From: Marinobacter manganoxydans MnI7-9
GTDB taxonomy: Bacteria; Pseudomonadota; Gammaproteobacteria; Pseudomonadales; Oleiphilaceae
Length of the DNA: 64,000 nt
Assembly (NCBI RefSeq): GCF_000235625.1
Contig: NZ_AGTR01000002.1
Span: forward strand, 23,910 to 87,909
Direction: 5' to 3'
The position numbers and the translations under genes are program-made. A model generated the notes under the pieces. That model was given only the letters and a program-made list of their open reading frames with translations. It did no database searches and was not told where the DNA came from. How positions within the stretch are numbered: the first letter of the stretch is position 1; each line of letters begins with the position of its first letter. Below are positions 55,852 to 63,770 of the stretch, piece after piece.

Positions 55852-57063
55852 TTAGACTTTTTTGAACACCAGTGAGGCATTGGTACCACCAAAGCCAAAG
55901 CTGTTGCTCATCACCAGGTCCAGTTTCTGGTTATCCATGCGTTCCCGAACGATCGGGTAGCCTTCGGCCCCTTCATCAAGGTCCTGGATATTTGCCGATG
56001 GAGCAATAAAGCCTTCACGCAGCATGATCAGGCTGTAAATAGCCTCATGTACGCCCGCCGCGCCAAGAGCGTGGCCGCATAGGGGTTTGGTGGAGCTGAG
56101 CGGCGGGATCTTGTCGCCAAACGTCTCTTTCAATGCTTTCAGCTCGGTGATGTCTCCGGCCGGGGTGCTGGTGCCGTGAGTATTCACGTAGCTGATTTCG
56201 CCATCCAGGTTCTTCATTGCCTGCTTCATGCAGCGCACTGCGCCCTCGCCACTCGGGGCAACCATATCTGCGCCATCGGAAGTTGCACCGAAGCCGACGA
56301 GCTCTGCCAGGATGTTTGCGCCCCGCGCTTCCGCGTGCTCCAGCGCTTCAAGGGCCAGCACACCGCCACCACCAGAAATCACGAAGCCGTCCCGATTCGC
56401 GTCATAGGTGCGTGACGCCAGTTCAGGCGTGTCGTTGTATTTCGTCGACAGGGCGCCCATGGCATCGAACAGCAGGCTCAGGGTCCAGTGGATATCTTCG
56501 CCACCGCCGGCAAACATGACATCCTGGCGCCCGAGAGCGATCAGATCGGCGGCATGGCCGATCGAATGCGCGCTGGTAGCGCAGGCAGAGGTGATGCCGT
56601 AGTTGATGCCGCGAATGCCAAATCCGGTTGCCAGTGACGCATTGATCGCACTGCCCATGGTGCGCGGCACGCGATAGGGCCCGACACGGCGGATACCGCG
56701 GTCGCGATGGGTATCGATGGAATCCAGCAGCTCAACCGTCGAGGCGCCGCCCTGGCCAAAGATGATACCAGTGGTGTCGGCCTTGATGTGCTCATCGGTC
56801 AGCCCGGCCTGCTCGATAGCCTCAAGCATCGCCAGATAGGTGTAACCGGAAGCGGGGCACATGAAACGCCACAGTTTCCGGTCAATCAATTCGGGCAGGT
56901 TCAGGTTGATCTGGCCGCAGATGTGGCTGCGCAGACCATTGTCCCGGGCTTCTTCGCTAAAGCCGATGCCAGAACGGGATTCCCTGAGTGACTGTGCGAC
57001 TTCCTTCTGGTTGGTACCAAGGCTGGAAACAATGCCCATACCGGTGATTACAACACGACGCAT
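55852..57063 (-). CDS. fabB: 3-oxoacyl-[ACP] synthase I
   Basis: Elongating condensing enzyme required for unsaturated fatty acid synthesis; 403 aa. Catalytic triad: cysteine in [15 protein letters not shown] (about C163), histidines in [12 protein letters not shown] (about H298) and [16 protein letters not shown] (about H333). [15 protein letters not shown] closes the protein. Paired with fabA 11 bp upstream, the standard FabA/FabB anaerobic unsaturated fatty acid module. Confidence 0.96.
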   Translation of the reverse strand: MRRVVITGMGIVSSLGTNQKEVAQSLRESRSGIGFSEEARDNGLRSHICGQINLNLPELIDRKLWRFMCPASGYTYLAMLEAIEQAGLTDEHIKADTTGIIFGQGGASTVELLDSIDTHRDRGIRRVGPYRVPRTMGSAINASLATGFGIRGINYGITSACATSAHSIGHAADLIALGRQDVMFAGGGEDIHWTLSLLFDAMGALSTKYNDTPELASRTYDANRDGFVISGGGGVLALEALEHAEARGANILAELVGFGATSDGADMVAPSGEGAVRCMKQAMKNLDGEISYVNTHGTSTPAGDITELKALKETFGDKIPPLSSTKPLCGHALGAAGVHEAIYSLIMLREGFIAPSANIQDLDEGAEGYPIVRERMDNQKLDLVMSNSFGFGGTNASLVFKKV

Positions 57064-57074
57064 CCTGTTAACTC

Positions 57075-57584
57075 CTAAAAATCATCGGTCGAGGTGAACA
57101 TGCCGACCCGCAGGTCTTTGGCTGTGTAGATTTCCCGGCCATCTACTTCCATCCGGCCATCGGCAATTGCCATGGTCAGTTTGCGCCTGATCACGCGTTT
57201 GAGATCCAGACGGTAGGTGACTTTCTTGGCCGTCGGCAAGACCTGGCCAGTGAACTTCACTTCACCGGCGCCCAATGCGCGGCCTTTCCCTTCACCGCCA
57301 CCCCAGGCGAGGAAGAAGCCTACCAGCTGCCACATGGCATCGAGGCCGAGGCAGCCCGGCATCACGGGATCATCAACGAAGTGCACCTTGAAGAACCACA
57401 GGTCCGGATTGATGTCGAGCTCCGCTACCAGGCTGCCCTTGCCGTAGAGGCCGTCGTCGTCCGCAATGTGCGTGACGCGGTCAAACATCAGCATCTCGTT
57501 GATGGGCAGGCGCATGGAGCCGGGGAAGAGCTCGCCATGGCCGCATTTGATCAGGTCTTCTTTATCAAAATGATCCGGGTTCAT
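57075..57584 (-). CDS. fabA: 3-hydroxydecanoyl-[ACP] dehydratase/isomerase
   Basis: Makes cis-3-decenoyl-ACP, the branch point of anaerobic unsaturated fatty acid synthesis; 169 aa. The start at 57584 ([21 protein letters not shown]); a longer frame to 57620 is not conserved. Catalytic histidine and aspartate in [31 protein letters not shown] (about H69, D83). The 223-bp upstream region shared with the divergent SRPBCC gene shows only a weak AGCTC-N9-GAGCT repeat; no regulator site is recognised. Confidence 0.96.
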   Translation of the reverse strand: MNPDHFDKEDLIKCGHGELFPGSMRLPINEMLMFDRVTHIADDDGLYGKGSLVAELDINPDLWFFKVHFVDDPVMPGCLGLDAMWQLVGFFLAWGGGEGKGRALGAGEVKFTGQVLPTAKKVTYRLDLKRVIRRKLTMAIADGRMEVDGREIYTAKDLRVGMFTSTDDF

Positions 57585-57807
57585 AGTGCCAGTGTCTCTG
57601 TTACAAAATGATTTCCTCATACTTTAGCTCGAATTTCGGGAGCTGCTATTGACCTTTAGTGGATGATTGCCGGTTTGAAGTTCCCCGAACTCGTCTGTTA
57701 ATCCCGTTTGATGGTCATCAAGGTGCTTGTGCGACCCCGCGAATACAATCATCTATCAGAAGTCCGTTCTGTGACATCCGGAGATTCGAGACTGGCAAGG
57801 AGGGCGT

Positions 57808-58323
57808 ATGTCCGGGAATGAGGAAATTATCGCAGGCAAGGTTCGGCGCGAGGGTGACCGGGTTTTGGTACGTCTTGAAAGAGAAACCGGGCACTTGCCT
57901 GAACGAGTCTGGAAAATGCTGACAGACTCGGTGTGTCTGGCGGAGTGGCTGGCGCCTGGAAAGCTGGATGCCAGGCTCGGCGGTCGGGTTCAGCTGGATT
58001 TCGGTAACAGTGGTATGCCGATCGATTGTCGGGTCACGGATTGCCAGCCGAATCGTCGCTTGGCCTATTCCTGGAGTTCGGGTGATTCCCCTGAGCGTCC
58101 GTTGATATGGGACCTTGATCCCATCGACGAGGGAACCCGCCTGTCGCTGACATTATTACTGCCTGATGATGAGGTGGTGCCGATTGCCTGTGCGGGCTGG
58201 GATGCTCATCTTGAGATGCTTCTGGCGGCATTGGAAGGGATCAGTATTCACTTCCCTGCCAGCCGGTTCCGCCAGGCAAGGGCAAGGTTCGAGTTGCTGG
58301 TCAGGCAGGAGTTGGCTGCCTGA
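57808..58323 (+). CDS. SRPBCC (AHSA1-like) family protein
   Basis: 171-aa cytoplasmic protein with an Aha1-C/START-like fold: LPERVWKMLTDSVCLAEWLAPGKLDARLGGRVQLDFG, then RLAYSWSSGDSPERPLIWDLDPIDEGTRLSLTLLLPDDEVVPIACAGWDAHLEMLLAALEG. The VWKMLTD...WLAPGK and GWDAHLEML motifs are typical of AHSA1-type SRPBCC proteins. The start at 57808 follows AAGGAGGG. Function unknown; convergent with nnrS (8-bp gap). Confidence 0.85.
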   Translation: MSGNEEIIAGKVRREGDRVLVRLERETGHLPERVWKMLTDSVCLAEWLAPGKLDARLGGRVQLDFGNSGMPIDCRVTDCQPNRRLAYSWSSGDSPERPLIWDLDPIDEGTRLSLTLLLPDDEVVPIACAGWDAHLEMLLAALEGISIHFPASRFRQARARFELLVRQELAA

Positions 58324-58331
58324 CCAGCGGT

Positions 58332-59516
58332 TCAGCCTTCACGACCATCGGGTCTGGGGCTGGCGAGGATGCCGGTGTAGCGGTACAGGAACATACCGAA
58401 GGCAAACAACCAGAGCAGGGTGCTGCTGCCAATGCCGGGGTGCCAGGGAATGATTTCGAAGGCGGTAAGCACCCGTATCAGTGCGGCCAGATGAATTGCA
58501 ACGAACGCAAGCACCATGCCTTTGGGCAGCACCAATGGTCTGCCGCTGTGGCCGAGGGCGACCCGGGCAATGACCCCGAGAATCAGGCACGCGACCGCGC
58601 CGGTTCCGGCGGCGTGACTCCACGCGTTGGACGGCCAGCCCGCGAACAGTGTGCCCGCGAGCAGGAACAGGGACACCGGCACCCACAGGATGGACAGGTG
58701 CAGAATCCAGAGCAGGGGCTCCTGGCGTACGAGCCAGCCCTTCCATCCCGCCAGACGCACCAGCATAAGCCCACCGGACAGCAGCGCCAGCAAACCAGTA
58801 ACGGTTTGCCAGCCAGTCACCAGGGATGCCATCAGCAGAATCAGGCTGAATACAGTTGCCATGTCCAGCGCGGGAATGGTCTTTACAGCGTTGCTGTCGA
58901 GTCCCCTCTGGCGCAACCAGCCGGTGGAAAACGCCGGAGTGATGCGGCCACCGACAATACTGATCAGTGCCATGGCCATGATCAGGGCACCATAGCTGAA
59001 GGCCATGTCGAGGCGGGTGACAAAGCCGATCTGCATCAGCCAAAGCAGGCCGAGTACCACCATGATCATCAGTTGTCGTTTTTGCCGGGCGTGCCAGATA
59101 CGCCAGCCGGCATCCACCATCACCAGGGGCAGGAATGCCAGGTTTACTCCCTGAACCAGCCAAAAGGGCAGGTCAGCACCGGTTGCCAGCAGTACACGGC
59201 CGGCCAGCCAGACGCCCCAGAGCAGCACCAATCTGAATCCATGAGTTCGTTCTGTCTGGGTCCAAACACACACTGCGGTTAACAGGAACCCCGCGATCGC
59301 TCCCGACAGAAAGCCAAACAACATCTCGTGCTGGTGCCAGAATAACCCGGGCATGGCCAGTGGAAGACTGATAACACCATTGACCTGCATCACCCAGAGG
59401 GGAATGACGGCAAGGGCCAGAACGGTCATGGACAGAAAGAAAATCCGAAAGGGGTAGGAAAATAATTGGCTGACGCTGACCGGCGCCCGTTCAGGGGAAG
59501 TAGGAATGGCCTGCAT
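58332..59516 (-). CDS. nnrS: NnrS family membrane protein
   Basis: Polytopic inner-membrane haem protein of 394 aa with about 12 helices, associated with resistance to nitric oxide. Recognisable blocks: FSYPFRIFFLSMTVLALAVIPLWV near the N-terminus, PGLFWHQHEMLFGFLSGAIAGFLLTAV (the WHxHEMLFGF signature), GGRITPAFSTGWL, and conserved histidines toward the C-terminus (HAAGTGAVACLILGVIARVALGHSGRPL). A 23-bp palindrome overlaps the leader just before the start, suggesting repression by a NO-responsive regulator such as NsrR or NnrR. Confidence 0.92.
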   Translation of the reverse strand: MQAIPTSPERAPVSVSQLFSYPFRIFFLSMTVLALAVIPLWVMQVNGVISLPLAMPGLFWHQHEMLFGFLSGAIAGFLLTAVCVWTQTERTHGFRLVLLWGVWLAGRVLLATGADLPFWLVQGVNLAFLPLVMVDAGWRIWHARQKRQLMIMVVLGLLWLMQIGFVTRLDMAFSYGALIMAMALISIVGGRITPAFSTGWLRQRGLDSNAVKTIPALDMATVFSLILLMASLVTGWQTVTGLLALLSGGLMLVRLAGWKGWLVRQEPLLWILHLSILWVPVSLFLLAGTLFAGWPSNAWSHAAGTGAVACLILGVIARVALGHSGRPLVLPKGMVLAFVAIHLAALIRVLTAFEIIPWHPGIGSSTLLWLFAFGMFLYRYTGILASPRPDGREG

Positions 59517-59527
59517 AGATGTCTCCC

Positions 59528-59550
59528 ATATACATGTATTCTGTGTATAT
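59528..59550. promoter_or_regulatory. 23-bp palindrome upstream of nnrS
   Basis: ATATACA (59528-59534), 9-nt centre, TGTATAT (59544-59550), 12-34 bp before the nnrS start. The 23-bp size equals the 11-1-11 layout of NsrR boxes and the sequence is similarly AT-rich with ATGTAT-like half sites, but the match to the NsrR consensus is partial. No FNR-type box is seen in this gap. Confidence 0.5.
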
Positions 59551-59638
59551 GTTAAACCCTGACAACCGCGTTAACCATACCTGCTTGTAGGTAGATTGCG
59601 TACAATGCGGCAAAACGCCTGTTAACTAAGGAACTTTC

Positions 59639-60010
59639 ATGACCGCGTACATGATTCTGAAACACCTGCACGTGACCACCGCGTACCTCACCATCACACT
59701 CTTTGCCCTGCGTCTGCTCCTGGACGCCGTCGGAAGACCTGGGTGGCGACAGACACCGCTGCGGTTTATTCCCCACATCAACGACACCATTTTGCTGGTG
59801 GCGGCGATCTCTCTGGTTTTTGTGGCCGGGTACGCTTCGGCCATGCCGGGTTGGCTGATTGCCAAAATTGTCTTACTGGTCGGCTACATTATTGCTGGCG
59901 TGTTCGCTCTGAAAACCACCCTCGGAAAGCCCGTTCGAATTTCCGCGGCGGTCCTTGCCCTGGTGCAGGTGAGCGCCATCCTGCATCTGGCCATGACCAA
60001 GCCATTCTGA
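59639..60010 (+). CDS. SirB2-like membrane protein
   Basis: 123-aa inner-membrane protein with four helices (MILKHLHVTTAYLTITLFALRLLLD, LRFIPHINDTILLVAAISLVFVAG, WLIAKIVLLVGYIIAGVFALKT, and a last helix at 100-120). The pattern of two histidine-bearing helices (KHLHVTTAYL and RFIPHINDT) is that of the SirB2 family. The ATG follows AAGGA by 7 nt. Its function is not established; the divergent neighbour nnrS suggests a respiratory or haem-related setting. Confidence 0.85.
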   Translation: MTAYMILKHLHVTTAYLTITLFALRLLLDAVGRPGWRQTPLRFIPHINDTILLVAAISLVFVAGYASAMPGWLIAKIVLLVGYIIAGVFALKTTLGKPVRISAAVLALVQVSAILHLAMTKPF

Positions 60011-60011
60011 G

Positions 60012-60251
60012 TCAGCGCTTATCGCTGATCTGCTTCGTCAGCTCCGCCAGTTGCACTTGAACGGCCTGGAGCTGGCGGGCGATCTCATCCCGCTCATCGT
60101 GGGCTTTCTGGGCCTGCTTGGCGTTCTGCTCCTCGCTCATGACCTCCAGGATTGCCCCGATCATCATGTTCAGGAAAACAAACGCAGTCAGGAAAATAAA
60201 GGTGATGTAGAAAACCCAGCTCAGCGGGTATTGCTCCATGGTGGCGTAACC
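60012..60251 (-). pseudogene. C-terminal remnant of a voltage-gated sodium channel (NaChBac type)
   Basis: The minus-strand frame from 60251 down to the TAA at 60012-60014 reads TGYATMEQYPLSWVFYITFIFLTAFVFLNMMIGAI and then a charged coiled coil (EEQNAKQAQKAHDERDEIARQLQAVQVQLAELTKQISDK). This is the S6 pore helix and cytoplasmic four-helix bundle that end bacterial Nav channels; the voltage sensor, pore loop and selectivity filter (about 200 residues) are missing. Similarity begins a few codons before the only ATG (60239), right after an in-frame stop near 60254, so the gene was cut by whatever joined the AT-rich island at about 60,245-60,255. A protein from ATG 60239 (75 aa) could be made but would have no pore. 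Confidence 0.75.
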
Positions 60252-60526
60252 GGTTTATACCAATAAGAAATATGCGATTTACGTTGCTAAATGAGGAAGC
60301 AGCACATGAGAAACAGAAGTTTAGAAATCTCAGTGGGAAACATTTTTTCTGCAACAATTTTCTTAGGGATTCTGTTTGGGAATTCCCACCAATCAACAAC
60401 ACTTTTTTGGATCTGCAACCGACACTAGAATGCCTATCAGTGACAGGCGATGAAAGCCACTCACCAACGACAGGGATCTGATGAAAAATTTGTTGGTGTT
60501 GAAAGCATAAAGTGGCCGCTCGGTTC

Positions 60527-61357
60527 TTATAGCGGACATTTGATGGTCGCACTGTTTGCATCAACGTCTGGAGCAACGACCACCACTCTAGCGTCGAGAT
60601 TAAGTGCTTGGCCATTCCCGATATCGATCAATGGCGAGTCAGGCCAGTGCTTGTGACCGAATAATGTGAGGCCTGAAAATCCCTTTTCCAGAGATTGGGT
60701 AATAACAGGATTGCCCTCCCGGCTTCCGTCTGTGTCTTCGGGACCCTCATGTAACATAAGAGTATGGGGGCGCTTTTGGATACACAGCTCCATGTGGCGG
60801 ACAAATGCATGCTCGTCCCAACGGTTGTGGCGTTTCGGATCACCAATGATTCCACCGAGCCCCCCGACCCGGAGTCCAAAGTTAGTTTTGACCACGTTTC
60901 CGTTCAAAACTACGATTTTCGCGGGGAGTATAGTTGTGGAAGCCAAAGAGTCGTGATTTCCAAGAACGGCAATCACTTCTTCAGAGACCCGCGAGAGCGA
61001 TAGAAATACCGCTTCAACTGGGCCTGTACCCCCGGGTTTTCGGCAGTCAGGATATTCGTATAGATCTCCGCATATCATTACCGTACTGATTGGTGGGATT
61101 TCGCCGAGGCCCACTAGCAGAGAAAGCTCTTCCGCAACTGCTTCGCCGAGCAGCCTTTCGGTGCCTTCTAACCGATCGGATAGATATTCCCGGCCCTGAA
61201 GGTCCGACATCAAAACCAAACATCCAATGTCGTTTGGAAGCCATTCAGCTTTGGCATGGAAAAATGGCAGCTCTCTCTTACATGGCATTCTGCTGGGGGC
61301 ACTTGTCCAGTAAGGAAGGGAGTGGAACGGTGTTGGATCAATGCCAGTCAAGCGCAT
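60527..61357 (-). CDS. Metallophosphoesterase
   Basis: Calcineurin-type phosphoesterase of 276 aa, first gene inside the AT-rich island. Metal motifs in order: LVLMSDLQG (D52; the usual D-x-H is D-x-Q54), MICGDLYEY (G97-D98), VLGNHDS (G133-N-H-D136), TLMLHEGP (H203) and LFGHKHWP (G-H235-K-H237). GLRVGGLGGIIGD is typical of the superfamily. All ligands except the first histidine are present, so it is probably active or altered in metal use. Substrate unknown. The start is provisional (no clear ribosome-binding site). Codon use is less GC-biased than the core genes. On the 3' side, 60252-60526 holds no convincing gene (only a 40-codon plus-strand frame from 60306). Confidence 0.85.
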   Translation of the reverse strand: MRLTGIDPTPFHSLPYWTSAPSRMPCKRELPFFHAKAEWLPNDIGCLVLMSDLQGREYLSDRLEGTERLLGEAVAEELSLLVGLGEIPPISTVMICGDLYEYPDCRKPGGTGPVEAVFLSLSRVSEEVIAVLGNHDSLASTTILPAKIVVLNGNVVKTNFGLRVGGLGGIIGDPKRHNRWDEHAFVRHMELCIQKRPHTLMLHEGPEDTDGSREGNPVITQSLEKGFSGLTLFGHKHWPDSPLIDIGNGQALNLDARVVVVAPDVDANSATIKCPL

Positions 61358-61770
61358 GCGACACCCGCAAATGAATTCAATCGTTCGTACAGTGACTTCA
61401 CTTTACGCATGTTGTCGTTCGCATTCAGTTCTTGCGCCCGAATGGGTTAAGGTAATTGACATTTGATCGAGCACATATTGGAATCCTTCTGCGTTGAGGT
61501 CGACACGAGTAGCGGTTGCGTTAAATGGCTAGTATTGGTCACGAATAGCTGCAGAAAATTAGCTCGGAAATGACGTAAGCGGCCTCTTGTCCTGTTTGAC
61601 CACCTTGACCGTCGGAAGACAATCAAATTAACGACTTGTAAGCTGATCACGATAGCTCAATGACTTGCATTTGGCGCTTACAGCTCCGAGACGATCAAAG
61701 CATTCACAGAGTAATCAGCGTAGATTACCTACCTGAGTGCGGTGCAAGCATCGTCGAGCCCTGCTCACAA

Positions 61771-61852
61771 TGGTGTAAGCAGAACGATCTACCCGCCAAC
61801 ATATCCCAGAAGCCTCTGTTTTCAGGAGGTTCTGTGGTGTAAGCAGAAGGAT
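61771..61852 (+). repeat. 18-nt direct repeat pair
   Basis: TGGTGTAAGCAGAACGAT (61771-61788) recurs as TGGTGTAAGCAGAAGGAT (61835-61852), 17 of 18 identical, 64 bp apart. The first copy is preceded by CTGCTCACAA, resembling the start of the 30-nt units further right, so both may be parts of one diverged repeat family. Confidence 0.6.
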
Positions 61853-61956
61853 GGGCACACTTCCTTCCTGGTAACCACCTCGTGCACTTGTAGGGCGCAG
61901 TAGCAAGCAAAATCCATAGCAAGGTTTTGCAAGTCACTGAAAAATAGAGTTTTCAG

Positions 61957-62222
61957 TCTGCTCATGTACAGACGCAGAAATTCACGATCCGGTTTCAACA
62001 CTTTGTCCGGTCGGGGGCTGGGTTACATCTGCTCACATATAGACTGAACTTTTCACCATGTATCGCAACCCGCCACCCTGCTTAGCTCGTATATAGCCTC
62101 AAAAATTCACCAACTGCTTGAAAAATATAGGTTGTGTAGATCTGCTCATATATAGACACAGAAAATCACCACAGCTCTAGAAGAACCTGACTGGTGCTCA
62201 ATGATAGAGCCACAAATTCACC
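61957..62222 (+). repeat. Five degenerate 30-nt direct repeats
   Basis: Units start at 61957, 62028, 62082, 62141 and 62193, each 30 nt, with gaps of 41, 24, 29 and 22 nt. Consensus begins TCTGCTCATATATAGAC and ends CAGAAATTCACC. Compared with the unit at 62141 the others match at about 25, 22, 23 and 21 of 30 positions. Sequence preceding units 1 and 4 is also alike (CTGAAAAATAGAG and CTTGAAAAATATAGG), so the true unit may be a 52-71 bp diverged tandem repeat. Not a canonical CRISPR: repeats are too divergent and no cas gene is present. Confidence 0.7.
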
Positions 62223-62447
62223 GAGGGCCATGATGCAAGCCGTACGCTTTCGACTTACTGGCTTTAGACTAGAGACCGAGACCTAAAGACTTTGGAATAG
62301 TTCGCTGCTAATGGATTACGGGCGGTGAATTTAAAGACCCATCCGGAGACGATGTCGGCACTTCCCAAAACTCCAGGTCAATCTTGCGCGAGTGGGTTTG
62401 AACAACGGGGAAGATGCTTCAAAGTATAACGAAAGCCAATTTTCTCG

Positions 62448-62639
62448 TTAAGAATAGTCACCGTACTTGACCTGTGAAAGATATAGTTTTATTTTCGTGC
62501 ATCCGTCAACCGTAGTTAGGAGTTCTCTTGGCGTTTTATGTTCCAGAGCTTTCACTGGATGGTCTAACCACTGTTCAAAAATCAAGTCATCGTTCCCGAA
62601 GTATATTCTTTTTATATCCTCCAAGTCATCGGGTTTCAT
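62448..62639 (-). CDS. Small protein resembling the Xre/MbcA/ParS toxin-binding domain
   Basis: 63 aa. The pattern FEQWLDHPVKALEHKTPRELLTTVDGCTKIKLYLSQVKYGDYS matches the general shape of the C-terminal domain of MbcA/Xre/ParS antitoxins (W-L-x2-P-x2-A-L-x3-T-P-x-E-L-L-x-T-x2-G then an amphipathic helix ending YG). There is no N-terminal DNA-binding domain. It starts 41 bp after the 79-aa gene upstream, apparently in one operon; no RES toxin is recognised next to it. The domain match is by eye and needs a profile search. Confidence 0.6.
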   Translation of the reverse strand: MKPDDLEDIKRIYFGNDDLIFEQWLDHPVKALEHKTPRELLTTVDGCTKIKLYLSQVKYGDYS

Positions 62640-62680
62640 AGCCTAGCTTCCGATACTCAAAAATGAGGTCAGTAGAGCTT

Positions 62681-62920
62681 TCAAACTTTTAGGTAAAGCG
62701 TTTGGTAAACTCTGATTAACGCCTCAATGTCTTCCGGCTGGATACCTGTCAGGTGACTGAAGTCGCGACGGCCACTGGAATCTAGACTTTCCAGATGGCC
62801 AATGCTGTCCCAGATCGATTTCACTTGCGACAATTTTTCTCTCTTCTCCTGCAAATACGTTGAGCTTTCAGGAAACTTAGTCTTGTAACACTCCATAATT
62901 GTCTCAGTGATGTAATTCAT
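62681..62920 (-). CDS. Small hypothetical protein, first gene of a two-gene island operon
   Basis: 79 aa, soluble, helical, mixed charge (MNYITETIMECYKTKFPESSTYLQEKREKLSQVKSIWDSIGHLES...). AAGGAG lies 5 nt before the ATG, strong evidence of translation. I recognise no family. About 30-45 bp upstream the near-palindrome ATCATTTAAACGAT (62976-62989) could be an operator, in keeping with autoregulated toxin-antitoxin-like operons, but no toxin motif is visible in either protein. Confidence 0.65.
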   Translation of the reverse strand: MNYITETIMECYKTKFPESSTYLQEKREKLSQVKSIWDSIGHLESLDSSGRRDFSHLTGIQPEDIEALIRVYQTLYLKV

Positions 62921-63770
62921 AACACTCCTTAAGTCATGGCGGTCGGTAATTTCTAACGTATTTTAACCTGTCTCGATCATTTAAACGATTTTAATTTTAA
63001 AAGTTGCCTTTCATAGAAAGATAATATATTTCAGTCGAGATCAAGCTCTTTAAATGACATATCGTAGATTTGGCGAGGTAGACCATGCATAGATCACTCG
63101 ACATATATAATGCTTCGAATTAAAGTGGTTCATCATGATCACTGACGCTGTTTCGACCAGTTCAGCGCCATCTGTGGATCGGAGGCAAATATTTCAATAT
63201 CGATCTGCGAGGCTATCGACCTACGTGAAACCTCAATCCAACGAACGGCTGAACGGCTAAGATTCTTTTTGGAAAATTTGGGCTGCGCCGGCGAAATCGC
63301 TGTTTGGGAGAACCTACTGAGATATATCGGGGAGGGATTTCTATCACATCTTGAGCTTCGCGAATAGAAGGCAAGCAGAGGCGACTGTTCCTGGTTGGAA
63401 GATTCTTTGGTAATCAGTCGGATGGTTGCACGGGAAGGACGGTTCACTGGTGTCTTTCTTTTTTTGGCCAGAATGGCGCTTGAAAGTGGGTTAAGGTTCC
63501 TAGCCTGCGACGATGCAGATGCTATTTGGAATGGGGTAGGAGACCACCCAGACCTGACTGAACTCGGCTTCAGCCAACAAAAAAAGCGTCGTTCAATGAG
63601 CGCGACAGGTGGTCTGATTTGGCGTGCAAATCCCGAGGCTATTATTCGACGCCTTTCCTGAGGAGCGGTCGGGTAAATGCCGAGAAGGGGTGAAAAGACA
63701 GCTCGCATCTTCTCGTTGTTTTAGGAGTCTGCAAAACGACAACCAATAAGTCGACACTGGGAGATGGCAA
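62921..63770. other. AT-rich stretch without a supported gene
   Basis: About 850 bp between the small-protein operon and the next gene. The first 200 bp are very AT-rich with several -10-like sequences (for example TATAAT at 63107-63112) and probably hold divergent promoters. From 63139 to 63708 the minus strand has a 189-codon open frame rich in Arg and Ser and the plus strand an 88-codon TTG-started frame; neither has a good ribosome-binding site or recognisable sequence. It may contain decayed genes. Confidence 0.4.

Larger units (their letters stand above)
61358..62447. other. Gene-free AT-rich stretch containing repeats
   Basis: About 1.1 kb without a supported coding region: only scattered frames of 60-70 codons without ribosome-binding sites or recognisable sequence. 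It contains a short minus-strand frame of about 20-30 codons just before the phosphoesterase gene (MRKVKSLYERLNS), an 18-nt direct repeat at 61771/61835 and a five-unit degenerate 30-nt repeat at 61957-62222. Base composition is clearly more AT-rich than the core genes to the left. Confidence 0.6.

Noticed and set aside
60272-60481. 69-codon plus-strand frame just inside the island
   Set aside because: No ribosome-binding site, no recognisable sequence, overlaps the junction region; not enough to call a gene.
61957-62222. CRISPR array
   Set aside because: The repeats differ from one another at 5-9 of 30 positions, spacers vary from 22 to 41 nt, the repeat has no stable dyad, and no cas gene is visible within the window.
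61957-62222. Integron attC cassette array
   Set aside because: No GTTRRRY/RYYYAAC core pairs or inverted L/R boxes, and no coding cassettes between the units.
63139-63708. 189-codon minus-strand open frame in the island
   Set aside because: Poor ribosome-binding site, Arg/Ser-rich composition typical of non-coding frames and no recognised motif; left as unsupported rather than annotated.
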